Positions 16,774-25,806 of a stretch of DNA of 64,000 nucleotides are shown one piece after another. The number at the start of each line of letters is the position of its first letter. Within the stretch, counting starts at the first letter, position 1. The stretch is taken from positions 1 through 64,000 of the forward strand of contig JAHZFK010000001.1 in assembly GCA_019421385.1 (NCBI GenBank), written 5' to 3'. The notes under the pieces were generated by a model. It searched no databases and was not told where the DNA came from. It saw only the letters and a program-made list of their open reading frames with translations. The position numbers and the translations under genes were made by a program. The stretch is from Clostridiales bacterium. Its GTDB lineage: Bacteria; Bacillota; Clostridia; Oscillospirales; Butyricicoccaceae.

Positions 16774-17370
16774 ATGGCGAGAAAAGGACTGAGCCGCGAC
16801 ACCATTGTCGATGCCGCAGCGGCACTGGCCGAGGAAAAGGGCATGGAAAACCTGACGCTGCGCGAACTGGCGGACGCTTTGAACGTCAAACCCGCTTCTC
16901 TGTACAACCATTTGCAGGGCTTACCCGAACTGAACGTGCGTCTGGCAGAACGCGCGCTCGACCGGCTGATGGACACGCTCGAGCAGGTGCTGGACGGCCG
17001 TCCGGTGCCCGATACGCTGCGCGCAGTAGCCGCAGCCTACCGCATTTTTGCACGTGAGCAGCCGCAGCTGTACCGCGCCATGATGCTGCTGCCGCGCTTT
17101 TCCGATCCCGGTCTGGTCGCGCGCAAAAAGTCGTTTATGGATCTGTTCGTGCGTATGCTTGAGCCGCTCAACTTGCCGATCGAGCAAACGCTGCACCTGT
17201 CGCGACTGATCCGCAGCACGCTGCACGGCTATGTTTCCATGGAGACCGCCGGTTTTTTCTGTTCTCCGCTGACACCATCGGCAGAAAGCTATGAACAGGC
17301 GACCGAATGGCTATGCGAACAGATCGAGCGAATGGAGGTGCAATATCATGACCGAACATCCGACCAGTGA
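16774..17370 (+). CDS. TetR-family repressor
   Basis: This 198-residue regulator has the TetR HTH at the N-terminus (RDTIVDAAAALAEEKGMENL, TLRELADALNVKPASLYNHL). The C-terminal ligand domain is of the WHG/TetR_C_33 type, with TLHGYVSMETAGFF near the end. The start is ATG 16774 with TTGGAGG upstream. It overlaps the MATE gene by 23 bases and has two operators in its promoter, so it most likely controls its own expression and that of the exporter. Confidence 0.9.
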   Translation: MARKGLSRDTIVDAAAALAEEKGMENLTLRELADALNVKPASLYNHLQGLPELNVRLAERALDRLMDTLEQVLDGRPVPDTLRAVAAAYRIFAREQPQLYRAMMLLPRFSDPGLVARKKSFMDLFVRMLEPLNLPIEQTLHLSRLIRSTLHGYVSMETAGFFCSPLTPSAESYEQATEWLCEQIERMEVQYHDRTSDQ

Positions 17371-18730
17371 AGCGCAAGAGCGCCGTTTTCACCAAATGAC
17401 CGAAGCGCCGCTCGAGCCGCTGATCTGCAAAATGGCTGTGCCGACCATCATCAGTATGCTCATCACCTCGATCTACAACATGGCGGACACCTTTTTCGTC
17501 GGCAAGCTGGGCACCAGCGCGACCGGCGCGGTGGGCGTTGTGTTCCCGCTGATGGCACTCATTCAGTCGATCGGCTTTTTCTACGGACAAGGATCAGGCA
17601 GCTATATTTCCCGTCAGCTCGGCGCGCAGCACCACGAAGAGGCCGAGCGCATGGCCGCGACCGGCTTCTTTTCCGCACTCATCACAGGCCTTCTGATTCT
17701 TGTTTTCGGTCTGCTGCTGCGCAGTCCGCTGTGCCACTTGCTCGGCGCCACTGAGACCATCTACCCCTACGCGCTCGATTATATGCAGATCATTCTTGTC
17801 GGCGCGCCTTATATGATGGCTGCGCTTGTGCTCAATAACCAGCTGCGCCAGCAAGGCAACGCCACTTATGCAATGATCGGGTTGGTGTCGGGCGGCGTGC
17901 TCAATATCGCGCTTGACCCGCTGTTCATCTTCGTGCTTGATCTGGGCATCAGCGGCGCGGCCTACGCAACCATTCTCAGCCAGCTCGTGAGTTTTCTGCT
18001 GCTTTTGCTCGGCATCCGGCTATCCGGCGGCGTGCAGATTCGGCTGCGGCAATTCTCCCCCAGCATCAAACGCTTTTCCGCGCTCGCTGGCGGCGGTCTG
18101 CCCAGCCTTTGCCGACAAGGCTTGGCGTCTGTTGCCGTCACCTTCCTCAACACCGCCGCGCGTCCCTATGGAGATGCCGCCATCGCCGCGATGAGCATTG
18201 TCTCCCGTGTCTCGCAGTTTGCCGGTTCGGCCATGATCGGCTTCGGACAGGGCTTCCAGCCGGTCTGCGGCTATAACTACGGCGCGCGCAAATACGATCG
18301 TGTGCGGCGCGGTTTCTGGTTCTGTGTCAAATCCTCGTTTCTGGTTCTGCTTGTGCTGGCCGTGCTGGGCTGGATTTTCGCGCCCGAGATCATCGCCGTT
18401 TTCCGCGCAGACGATCCCGAGGTCATCCGCATCGGCGCACTGACACTGCGGCTGCAATGCCTGTCGTTCCCCCTCATCGGCTGGGTGACCATGTGCAACA
18501 TGCTGCTGCAAAATATCGCGCTGACCATGCGTGCCAGTCTGGTCGCGGCGGCACGTCAGGGCTTGTTCTTTATCCCGCTGGCGATTATCCTGCCAATGTT
18601 TTTTGCGCTGTTCGGCGTGGAGTTATGCCAGCCGCTCAGCGACCTGTGTGCGTTCGTTCTGTCCATTTTCGTGACCGTTCCTGTGCTGCGCATTCTGGCG
18701 CAAAACAAAAATCCTGCGCATATGTCATGA
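17348..18730 (+). CDS. MATE-family multidrug/Na+ antiporter
   Basis: The 460-residue protein starts at ATG 17348, 8 bases after GGAGGTG and inside the end of the tetR gene. It has twelve predicted membrane helices in two homologous halves. MATE signatures include PTIISMLITSIYNMADTFFV, GQGSGSYISRQLG in the first half and IGFGQGFQPVCGYNYGARKY in the second. These exporters expel organic cations or drugs in exchange for Na+ or H+. Expression is probably released from TetR by the substrate. A subset of MATE proteins carries other small molecules, so the cargo is not settled. Confidence 0.93.
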   Translation: MTEHPTSEAQERRFHQMTEAPLEPLICKMAVPTIISMLITSIYNMADTFFVGKLGTSATGAVGVVFPLMALIQSIGFFYGQGSGSYISRQLGAQHHEEAERMAATGFFSALITGLLILVFGLLLRSPLCHLLGATETIYPYALDYMQIILVGAPYMMAALVLNNQLRQQGNATYAMIGLVSGGVLNIALDPLFIFVLDLGISGAAYATILSQLVSFLLLLLGIRLSGGVQIRLRQFSPSIKRFSALAGGGLPSLCRQGLASVAVTFLNTAARPYGDAAIAAMSIVSRVSQFAGSAMIGFGQGFQPVCGYNYGARKYDRVRRGFWFCVKSSFLVLLVLAVLGWIFAPEIIAVFRADDPEVIRIGALTLRLQCLSFPLIGWVTMCNMLLQNIALTMRASLVAAARQGLFFIPLAIILPMFFALFGVELCQPLSDLCAFVLSIFVTVPVLRILAQNKNPAHMS

Positions 18731-18778
18731 AAATATGATATACTGAATGCAACAATACCAACGGAAAGCAGGCGTTTT

Positions 18779-19183
18779 ATGGAAAGAACCTATATCATGC
18801 TCAAGCCGGATGCGCTGCAGCGCGGCATCACGGGTGAAATCCTCGCGCGCATCGAGCGCAAGGGCTATCGCATCACGCATATGAAAACCATGCAGCTGGA
18901 TGAAGCTATCCTGCGCGAGCATTACGCGCACATCGTCGACCAGCCGTTTTTCCCGCCCACGGTGGACTATATGACGAGCGGCCCGGTGCTGGCAATGGTT
19001 GTCGAGGGTGAAAACGTCATTCAGGGTATGCGCACGCTCATGGGCCCGACCAAGAATGAGAACGCAATGCCCGGCACCATCCGCGGCGACTTCGCCTGCT
19101 CGACCACCTATAACGTCATCCACGGCTCGGACTCCCCCGAGAACGCAGAAATCGAGATCCGCCGCTTTTTCGGCGAGATCTGA
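18779..19183 (+). CDS. ndk: Nucleoside diphosphate kinase
   Basis: This 134-residue enzyme transfers the terminal phosphate of ATP to other NDPs through a phosphohistidine. The catalytic signature NVIHGSDSPENAEIEI is present, with H115. The N-terminal ERTYIMLKPDALQRG and RGDFACST are also typical. The length is usual for the family. A plausible -10 (TATACT near 18738) lies upstream, and a strong terminator follows. Weak GGAAAGCAGG serves as ribosome site. Confidence 0.97.
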   Translation: MERTYIMLKPDALQRGITGEILARIERKGYRITHMKTMQLDEAILREHYAHIVDQPFFPPTVDYMTSGPVLAMVVEGENVIQGMRTLMGPTKNENAMPGTIRGDFACSTTYNVIHGSDSPENAEIEIRRFFGEI

Positions 19184-19195
19184 TCCCACGCATAC

Positions 19196-19230
19196 AAAAG
19201 GACGTTTCCAAGAGGAAACGTCCTTTTTCT
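19196..19230. terminator. Bidirectional terminator between ndk and the sulfatase gene
   Basis: A 14-bp perfect stem (19196-19209 with 19214-19227) with A and T runs at its two ends serves both converging genes. Confidence 0.92.
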
Positions 19231-21066
19231 TTATTCTGCTATCTCCGCATAGTAATCTGTGTCCAGTATCGCGTCGTTCACCTGCTGGAAACGGCGGGCG
19301 TAAGCGTTCATTTCCGCTACCTCTTCATCCGTCATGCCATCGTTCCAGACGATTTGCCCGTTCTCTGCATAAGCCGTATCGGTCAGCCAGCCGCCATCCG
19401 GGAAGATGGCATAGCCCTCATAATCCGGGGCGAACGCGTCCCGCCCCATCGTGTCCGGCACAGGCAAGCCGAACAGGTTGGCGAGCGTCGGCAGCAAATC
19501 AACGGTTTGCAGCGTCTTGGGCACGGTCTGCGGCGTGCAGCCCTCGTACCAAATGAAGCACGGCGTGCGCTCGAGCAGGCGGCCGCCCGCAGCTTCGGAA
19601 TACTCCTCCAGCACCGCGCGATCGGTCAGACCATAGGCGTAGTGATCGTCATACACGCAAATAACCGTGTTGTCCAGCAGCCCGTCCGCTTCCAGCCGGG
19701 TCAGCAAATGCGCAAACATCTCATCAGTCAGCCGTGCCTTGGCAAACAGTCCATTGATCTCATACGGACGGCTGTCATCCTGATATTCCGGAAACTGCTC
19801 CAGCGCGTAGGTCGTCAGCGCGTCGATCTCGTCATAGCCAAGGTGGCCGCTGTATGTGATGAGGAAATCCGCAAACGGCTCGGTTTCCACCATCCGTTCA
19901 TATAATTCGTCCGTATCGACCAGAAAACGATCGTCCCCCGCCTGCAGCTCATCCTCCGCGTAATCCAGTGCGGAATGATACTGCGCATAGCCGAACGCCT
20001 GATGCATTGCACCACGGTTATAGAACTTCGCTTCGCTTTTGTGGAAGGAACCGGTTGCGTAGCCCTCGCCCGCCAGCAGATTGCCGACCGCGTACGGGAA
20101 CGCGCTGCGGCTGAGCGAGTAAGCAACGTTGCCGTTTGCGTAAGGATATATGCCGGTCTGCGCGGCAAACTCGGTGTTGAAAGTATAGCCATTGGAATAC
20201 TGCGGAGTATAGAACTCGGCAAAATTGATACCCTCGCGCTGCAATCGCGCAAGCGTCGGCGTGTTTTCGTCGTTGAGTACGAAGTCGTCCACACTCTCGA
20301 GCTGTACCAGAATCAGGTTTTTGCCCCTGAGCAATCCCGTCATTTCGTTATCCTTGTGCGCGGGACGCTCCGCGAAAAACGCGTCGATCTGCGCACGTTT
20401 TTCCGCTGCATCCGCATCCGGCAGGACGGACAGATATGCGTCCCGCACGACAAACTGATACGGCCCGGTCAGCGCGAGGTCATATTCTGACGAGGAAAAC
20501 CGCGCATATTCATATCCGCTCGACTGCCATGCATCCCAGTCGAGCGTTTCGGGCACGGGCGCATACAACCGCGGCACGATAAACTGCGTCAGTACGAACA
20601 ACAGCACCAGCGCCGGACAAACACGCCGCCGCGGCAAGCCCTCAGGCAGCCGCCACACACCCAGCGCGCCCCACAGTACGAACAGCACGACCACCAGCAC
20701 AAAGCGCACGTCGATCAGCTGCCGAATATAGCCCGCAAAACCAAGCCCCTCGCCCGCAAGCAAGAAGTCCGACAAAAACAAAAAGCGGTCAAAAATGCGC
20801 CAGATGCTGTACTGCACCACCGCATACACCGCCCAAACAGCATAAATCAGCCCGTACAGCACGCGCCCCACCGACCGCCGCGGCAGCAGGCAAAGCGCCG
20901 CGAACAGCGCTCCAAAGCCGAGCGAAAACAGGTTGGGCGCCGCCGCGTACAGCGGATACCATGCCGCGCATCCGGTCGCTGCGCGCAAGGTCAGGTCAAG
21001 CAGCCAGAACGGCAGCACTGCGCCCGCAGCGCGGCCGCCGAGCCGCAGCAGTTGTTTTTTCTCCAT
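19231..21066 (-). CDS. LtaS-like membrane sulfatase (phosphoglycerol transferase family)
   Basis: The 611-residue protein has five N-terminal membrane helices (to about residue 185) and a large extracellular sulfatase-fold domain. The metal and nucleophile region reads NLILVQLESVDDFV and then GYTFNTEFAAQTG, placing Thr as in LtaS. FHKSEAKFYNR and VYDDHYAYG match the later conserved blocks, with DDHY replacing the common DHG. LtaS enzymes polymerise glycerol phosphate from phosphatidylglycerol; relatives decorate other polymers. The exact product here is not known. The start is ATG 21066 with GGGAGG upstream. Confidence 0.85.
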   Translation of the reverse strand: MEKKQLLRLGGRAAGAVLPFWLLDLTLRAATGCAAWYPLYAAAPNLFSLGFGALFAALCLLPRRSVGRVLYGLIYAVWAVYAVVQYSIWRIFDRFLFLSDFLLAGEGLGFAGYIRQLIDVRFVLVVVLFVLWGALGVWRLPEGLPRRRVCPALVLLFVLTQFIVPRLYAPVPETLDWDAWQSSGYEYARFSSSEYDLALTGPYQFVVRDAYLSVLPDADAAEKRAQIDAFFAERPAHKDNEMTGLLRGKNLILVQLESVDDFVLNDENTPTLARLQREGINFAEFYTPQYSNGYTFNTEFAAQTGIYPYANGNVAYSLSRSAFPYAVGNLLAGEGYATGSFHKSEAKFYNRGAMHQAFGYAQYHSALDYAEDELQAGDDRFLVDTDELYERMVETEPFADFLITYSGHLGYDEIDALTTYALEQFPEYQDDSRPYEINGLFAKARLTDEMFAHLLTRLEADGLLDNTVICVYDDHYAYGLTDRAVLEEYSEAAGGRLLERTPCFIWYEGCTPQTVPKTLQTVDLLPTLANLFGLPVPDTMGRDAFAPDYEGYAIFPDGGWLTDTAYAENGQIVWNDGMTDEEVAEMNAYARRFQQVNDAILDTDYYAEIAE

Positions 21067-21154
21067 TCCAATGCCGTCCTCCCGTCTTATCTTGACAGTA
21101 TACGGCTTTTTGTGTCAAAATGCAACTCATTTCGATACACATGCGCCCAAACGC

Positions 21155-21183
21155 AAAAAAGAGCGGCAAAGCCGCTCTTTTTT
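21155..21183. terminator. Terminator after the DUF6320 gene
   Basis: A 13-bp perfect stem (21155-21167 with 21171-21183) ends in T on the minus strand immediately beyond the stop at 21185. Confidence 0.92.
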
Positions 21184-21184
21184 A

Positions 21185-21850
21185 TTACAGATGAAAACGC
21201 CGCTGAAATTCTGCCTTGATGGTCTGCCACTGGAACAGCACCAGCGAGGCCAGCGACAAAATGGCCAGCCCCGCGCACAGCAGCGAGGGCAGCAGCACCC
21301 GCACCTGCCCGCAGGCAATCAGGATCAGCGGCACAAGCCCCAGAAAACATGCGCCGATCAGTGGTCCGGCAAATCGACGCAGCGGCGTTTTGCAAAGCAC
21401 CGCAATCAGCAGCATCGCCAAAATGCCCACGATACACACGCACGGCAACACAAAATCCACCGACCAGCCGCGCCATCCGGTCCACCGGTCCCACAGAAAA
21501 GACAATAGCGGGATCAACACGACCTGCCAGCCGATATTCTGCGCCATATCGCGGCGATACGCCACGCCAACCGCAGCCGCCACCCAGACACACACCGCGC
21601 CTGCCACCACGAACAGCGACCAGAGCGCATGCCATCCGGTTGCGATGTTGACCAGCACACAGATAACGCTGACCGCAATCGCAATCAGCGCCAGCAGACG
21701 CAGCACAAAGCCGGTCGTAAAGCGCGGCTTTTCCAGCGCGGGAAACACCTCAGTGTCCGGCTCCGGTGTGCCGGACAGCTGCCCGCCGCACAGCGGACAG
21801 CAGGTTTTGTGACCGGCCACGGTCACTCGGCAGCTGTAACATCGCTGCAT
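21185..21850 (-). CDS. DUF6320-type zinc-ribbon membrane protein
   Basis: The 221-residue protein starts with a zinc ribbon (CYSCRVTVAGHKTCCPLCGG, two Cys pairs) and continues with six membrane helices. The small cytoplasmic ribbon plus compact membrane domain is characteristic of DUF6320 proteins, which recur directly downstream of condensation-fold acyltransferases. It overlaps the acyltransferase gene by 28 bases. Its function is unknown; it may anchor or feed the acyltransferase at the membrane. Confidence 0.75.
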   Translation of the reverse strand: MQRCYSCRVTVAGHKTCCPLCGGQLSGTPEPDTEVFPALEKPRFTTGFVLRLLALIAIAVSVICVLVNIATGWHALWSLFVVAGAVCVWVAAAVGVAYRRDMAQNIGWQVVLIPLLSFLWDRWTGWRGWSVDFVLPCVCIVGILAMLLIAVLCKTPLRRFAGPLIGACFLGLVPLILIACGQVRVLLPSLLCAGLAILSLASLVLFQWQTIKAEFQRRFHL

Positions 21851-23130
21851 TCCGCTCCCTCCTCCTCATGGTATTCGTTGCTGCGGATCTCGATCTCGAT
21901 CCCCTCGCCCACCAGCAGTTCAAAAAAGCGACGCTGCACCTCGGTGTTTTCAAAAGCCGACGTAAAGCCAAAATGCAGGCTGTTTCCAAACGAGCAGGTG
22001 CAAAGCTGCGTTGCACCCGTCGACATAAATACACCGAAGCCACGCACAAAGGGATGCAGCGCTTCGGGCAGACGGAATTTACCGACGTTGGACAACGCTG
22101 CCGTCTCGCCGCGATCGGATACCACACCGGATAACCGCAGCACCGGATTTTTGAGCGCCAGCGGGATCACCCGCAGCACCGGATTATGCTCGAGCGCCGC
22201 CAATTGATTCATGCGTGCCCCGAGCCTCTCCGGCGTGAGTTCTTCCTTGAAGGCCGCCGCTACACAGGCTACGATATCCTCGATCTCACCGCTCCGTCTC
22301 GAAAAATCATAGCCAACACGAATCGTGCCGAAAAAGTTGCGCGTCGTGCGCGACGGAAAAAAGCTGCGCAAATCGACCGGAATGGTCAGCACCACCGGTT
22401 TTTTCTGCTCACGGACATACATTTCGCTGTGAATGGCGGATAGCAGCAACGCGGTCATGTAAACGGTCAGTGTCGCGCCGCAGCGGTGCGCCGCTGCCAG
22501 CACCTGCCGCACGTCCGCCACGCCCTCGATCACAGTCAGGCCGCCGTCCGCGCGGCGCACCCCGCGCAAACGGTAGGCGCGCCCCAGCCCTTCGGCGGTC
22601 TTGCCGCCGCCGTGCGGCTTGTAATACTTCTGAAAGCTGTCCGCCCAGCGCTGGGACACCGATGCCTGCGTGATTCCATCCACCCCTGCCTCCGGGTGGC
22701 GCAGCATCAGATAGGCCATCATCAGCGATTCAAAAAACTCGATCGCACCCGCACCGTCCGCCAGCACATGATACATGTCCAGACTGACCTTGTGCCGCCA
22801 ATAGCTGACACGGAACAGCAGCGACCGGCTGCCCTCATACAGCGCCGCACACGGCGGCGCATGTTCCGGCACGACCGAAGGCCGCATGGTGGTCTGCTCC
22901 AAGTAGTACCAGAACACGCCGCGCCGCATGACCATCAGCAAATGCGGATACCGCTCGAGCGTGCGTGCGAGCGCGGTTTGCAGCACATCCGGCGCGACCG
23001 GCTCGGTCAACTCACACGACAGGCGGAACACTCCCGTGGCTGAGCCGTGCGAGGTCGGCGGAAAAATCTTCGCCGCGTTGTCCAGACGGCTCCAGCTTAA
23101 ATTTTTTTGATTTCGTTTGGCGTTTGGCAT
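21823..23130 (-). CDS. Condensation-fold acyltransferase (alcohol acetyltransferase-like)
   Basis: This 435-residue protein has HxxxDG as H121-VLA-D125-G126 (MYHVLADGAGAIEFF), and in the second lobe VLTIPVDLRSFFPSRTTRNF and AALSNVGKFRLPE. It is a distant paralogue of the gene at 11625-12938. It is the middle gene of a three-gene overlapping operon, between an alpha/beta hydrolase and a DUF6320 membrane protein. The operon arrangement suggests acylation and deacylation of one alcohol or lipid substrate, which cannot be named from sequence. The start is ATG 23130 after GGGGAG. Confidence 0.78.
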   Translation of the reverse strand: MPNAKRNQKNLSWSRLDNAAKIFPPTSHGSATGVFRLSCELTEPVAPDVLQTALARTLERYPHLLMVMRRGVFWYYLEQTTMRPSVVPEHAPPCAALYEGSRSLLFRVSYWRHKVSLDMYHVLADGAGAIEFFESLMMAYLMLRHPEAGVDGITQASVSQRWADSFQKYYKPHGGGKTAEGLGRAYRLRGVRRADGGLTVIEGVADVRQVLAAAHRCGATLTVYMTALLLSAIHSEMYVREQKKPVVLTIPVDLRSFFPSRTTRNFFGTIRVGYDFSRRSGEIEDIVACVAAAFKEELTPERLGARMNQLAALEHNPVLRVIPLALKNPVLRLSGVVSDRGETAALSNVGKFRLPEALHPFVRGFGVFMSTGATQLCTCSFGNSLHFGFTSAFENTEVQRRFFELLVGEGIEIEIRSNEYHEEEGAECSDVTAAE

Positions 23131-24059
23131 GTGATTGACTCCCCATTCAGGAATTTTTCGATCAGATCATAAGTACGCCGCACCATCGGGAAGCGCATCG
23201 GCAGTGAAAAGTAACCGTGCAGCGCATCCGGCATACGGTACTGCTCCACAGTGTTGCCCGCTTCCCGCAGCGCTTGGGCATAGGCTTCCCCTTCATCACG
23301 CAGCGGGTCAAACTCCGCGGTCACGACCAGTGTGCGCGGCTGGCGGGACAAATCCGAGGCAAGCAGCGGCGCAAAATACGGGTTTTGCATCCGCGCTTCG
23401 TCCCCACCCGCGTACAGCATCATATAATCGCACACGCGCTTAGCCGTCAGCAGATAGCCGGTGCCGTTCTCCCGCACGGAATCAAAGCGCGAATCGGGCG
23501 AATGGTCGTGGTAGGTCGCGGGATAAATCAAAATCTGCTGCGCGACCTCAAACTCGCCGCGGTCACGCGCCATCAGCGACACCGCCGCCGCCAGATTGCC
23601 GCCCGCCGAATCCCCAACCAGCGTGATCTCCTGCGAGCGCACGCCGAACTGCTCAGGATGGAGATAGACCTCGCGCGCTGCGGCATAACAGTCCTCTAAG
23701 CCCTCGGGGAACACATGCTCGGGCGCAAGGCCGTACTCCACCGAGGCCACGCGGCAGCCTGTGCGCCGCGCCAGATTGCGGCAGACCGCGTTATAGGTGT
23801 CCACATTTTCGAGCACCCAGCCACCGCCGTGGAAAAACAGCAGCAGGCGGCTATCCGTTTGTTTTTTCGGAGTGTAGATGCGCACGCGGATCTCGTGCCC
23901 CTCCCGCTCGATTTTATGATCCCACAGATGGTATAACGGCGCCAGCGGTGTGCGCAGTCCGCGCACCGCACGCTCTACCCGATAGGTCTTTCCTACGTCA
24001 ATATTCGCCGTATAACTCAGTGCGTGCAGCGCGGCACGCATCGCCTTGCTGATTGCCAT
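23097..24059 (-). CDS. Alpha/beta-hydrolase esterase (HSL/acetyl-hydrolase family)
   Basis: The 320-residue protein shows the oxyanion HGGG at 77-80 and nucleophile elbow GDSAG at 149-153 (S151). The later Asp lies in TAEFDPLRDEG and the His in DALHGYF. This is the hormone-sensitive-lipase-like family of small esterases. The gene opens the operon with the acyltransferase (34-base overlap), so it may remove the acyl groups that the neighbour adds, or release a product. No signal peptide is present, so it is cytosolic. Confidence 0.88.
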   Translation of the reverse strand: MAISKAMRAALHALSYTANIDVGKTYRVERAVRGLRTPLAPLYHLWDHKIEREGHEIRVRIYTPKKQTDSRLLLFFHGGGWVLENVDTYNAVCRNLARRTGCRVASVEYGLAPEHVFPEGLEDCYAAAREVYLHPEQFGVRSQEITLVGDSAGGNLAAAVSLMARDRGEFEVAQQILIYPATYHDHSPDSRFDSVRENGTGYLLTAKRVCDYMMLYAGGDEARMQNPYFAPLLASDLSRQPRTLVVTAEFDPLRDEGEAYAQALREAGNTVEQYRMPDALHGYFSLPMRFPMVRRTYDLIEKFLNGESITCQTPNEIKKI

Positions 24060-24166
24060 TGTCCATTCCCCATTCTCTTAATTCACTAACAGTATATCAC
24101 GCTTTGTCCGCCTGCGCAAAGCCTCTATCCTTTACAGTTATTTAACACCTCCAAAACTTTTTTCTC

Positions 24167-24196
24167 TTGACGAAACCGCTGTGTACTCCGCATAAT
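24167..24196 (+). promoter_or_regulatory. Probable promoter of the HAD phosphatase gene
   Basis: TTGACG (24167-24172) lies 18 bases from CATAAT (24191-24196), 37 bases upstream of the start codon. Confidence 0.6.
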
Positions 24197-24232
24197 AGAA
24201 GTAGCGTATCATACTGCGAAAGGAGAACCGAA

Positions 24233-25024
24233 ATGAGCGAAACACTTGAACTGCTTCGTCAGAAAAAAGGTTTTATCTGCGATATGGACGGTGTCATCTA
24301 TCACGGCAACCGTCTGCTGGAAGGCGTAACCGAATTTGTTGACTGGCTGCAAAAGGAAAACAAGAGTTTTTTGTTTTTGACCAACTCATCCGAGCGCTCG
24401 CCGCTTGAGCTTCAGCAGAAGCTCGCCCGCATGGGGCTGGAGATCGGCGAGGAGCATTTCTATACCTCGGCACTGGCAACCGCAAAGTTTGTTGCCAGCC
24501 AAAAGCCCGGTGCATCCGCCTATGTCATCGGCGCACCTGGTCTGGTCGGCGCGCTGTATGAGGCGGGCATCGTGATGAACGACGTCGATCCCGATTATGT
24601 CATCGCGGGCGAAACCAATACCTATAACTATCAGACCATCCTCAAGGCGGTCGATCTGGTCAACAAGGGCGCGCGCCTGATTGCGACCAACTCCGACCTG
24701 ACCGGCCCGTCCGAGCAGGGCATCATCCCTGCCTGCCGCGCGTTGGTCTCCCCGATCGAACTGGCGACCGGCAAAAGCGCGTATTATGTCGGCAAGCCCA
24801 ACCCCCTGATGATGCGCACCGGCTTGCGCCTGCTGGGTGTACACTCGCATGAAGCCGTCATGGTCGGCGACCGCATGGATACCGATATTGTCGCGGGCAT
24901 CGAAACCGGTCTGGACACCGTTTTGGTGCTGTCCGGCTGCACAACCCGCGCCGAGGTCGAAAACTATGCCTATCGGCCGCATCATATCTTAAACGGTGTG
25001 GGAGAAATCCCGCCCGGCGCATAA
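24233..25024 (+). CDS. HAD-IIA family phosphatase (NagD/p-nitrophenylphosphatase-like)
   Basis: The 263-residue enzyme starts at ATG 24233 with AAGGAG upstream. HAD motifs are CDMDGVIYHG (nucleophile and acid Asp), LFLTNSSERSP, Lys in YVGKPNPLMM and VGDRMDTDIVAGIETGLDTV. The cap placement after motif II is that of the IIA subfamily, which dephosphorylates small metabolites such as nucleotides or sugar phosphates. The substrate is unknown. It is a monocistronic gene with its own promoter and terminator. Confidence 0.92.
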   Translation: MSETLELLRQKKGFICDMDGVIYHGNRLLEGVTEFVDWLQKENKSFLFLTNSSERSPLELQQKLARMGLEIGEEHFYTSALATAKFVASQKPGASAYVIGAPGLVGALYEAGIVMNDVDPDYVIAGETNTYNYQTILKAVDLVNKGARLIATNSDLTGPSEQGIIPACRALVSPIELATGKSAYYVGKPNPLMMRTGLRLLGVHSHEAVMVGDRMDTDIVAGIETGLDTVLVLSGCTTRAEVENYAYRPHHILNGVGEIPPGA

Positions 25025-25037
25025 AACCTGATCTGCA

Positions 25038-25066
25038 AACAGCCCGCCATACGGCGGGCTGTTTTT
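25038..25066 (+). terminator. Terminator of the HAD phosphatase gene
   Basis: A GC-rich 11-bp stem (25038-25048 with 25053-25063) is followed by six T. Confidence 0.92.
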
Positions 25067-25131
25067 TGTGCATGCGGATAAAATTTGGACAATTCCATGC
25101 TATACTGAAAGCAAGCAAAGGAGGGATGGAC

Positions 25132-25806
25132 ATGGCGGGACATATTCTTTTGGCGGAGGACGACAAGGCGCTCTCTGCGCTCATGCAGGACTTTTTCCGA
25201 GCAGCAGGCGTTGCCGTCACCCCGGCGTATGACGGCGAAACCGCGCTCGCGCTTGCGCAGGAGCGCAGTTTTGATCTGCTGGTGCTGGACGTGATGATGC
25301 CGCACCTAAACGGGCTTGAGGTGTGCCAAGCTGTGCGGCGCGAAAGCGATGTGCCGGTGATTTTCGTCACCGCACTCGGTCAGGAGGGCGACACGCTCGC
25401 GGGTTTCCGCGTGGGCGCGGATGATTACATCACAAAGCCGTTTTCCTTTCCCGTGCTGGTCGCGAAGGCACAGGCGCTCATACGCCGGGCGCGCGGTCTG
25501 CGGCTGGGCGAAACCGAACTTGGCTACGGCAGCATTTTGCTGGACACCGCGACGGGTACCGTCACAGTGGACGGTGTGCCGGTGTCCTTGCGCCCCAAGG
25601 AGACGCAGATTCTCGAGCTGCTGCTGCGAGAGCAAGAACGCACCGTATCGCGCGATTTGCTGATCGAACGCGTGTGGGGCGTGGACTTCGACGGCGACGA
25701 GCGCATGGTAGACCGCCATGTGGCGAGCCTGCGCAAAGCACTGGGTACAGCCGCGCAGCACATCAAAGCGGTCTACGGCAAGGGCTACCGATTGGGGGGA
25801 TCGTGA
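25132..25806 (+). CDS. OmpR-family response regulator
   Basis: The 224-residue regulator starts at ATG 25132, 6-7 bases from GGAGGG; an ATG 6 bases earlier is too close. The receiver domain has D10/D11, phospho-acceptor D53, T80 and K102. The C-terminal winged helix is of the OmpR/PhoB type (LRPKETQILELLLREQERTV, then SRDLLIERVWG and DRHVASLRKAL). It is followed directly by its kinase. Target genes are unknown. Confidence 0.93.
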   Translation: MAGHILLAEDDKALSALMQDFFRAAGVAVTPAYDGETALALAQERSFDLLVLDVMMPHLNGLEVCQAVRRESDVPVIFVTALGQEGDTLAGFRVGADDYITKPFSFPVLVAKAQALIRRARGLRLGETELGYGSILLDTATGTVTVDGVPVSLRPKETQILELLLREQERTVSRDLLIERVWGVDFDGDERMVDRHVASLRKALGTAAQHIKAVYGKGYRLGGS

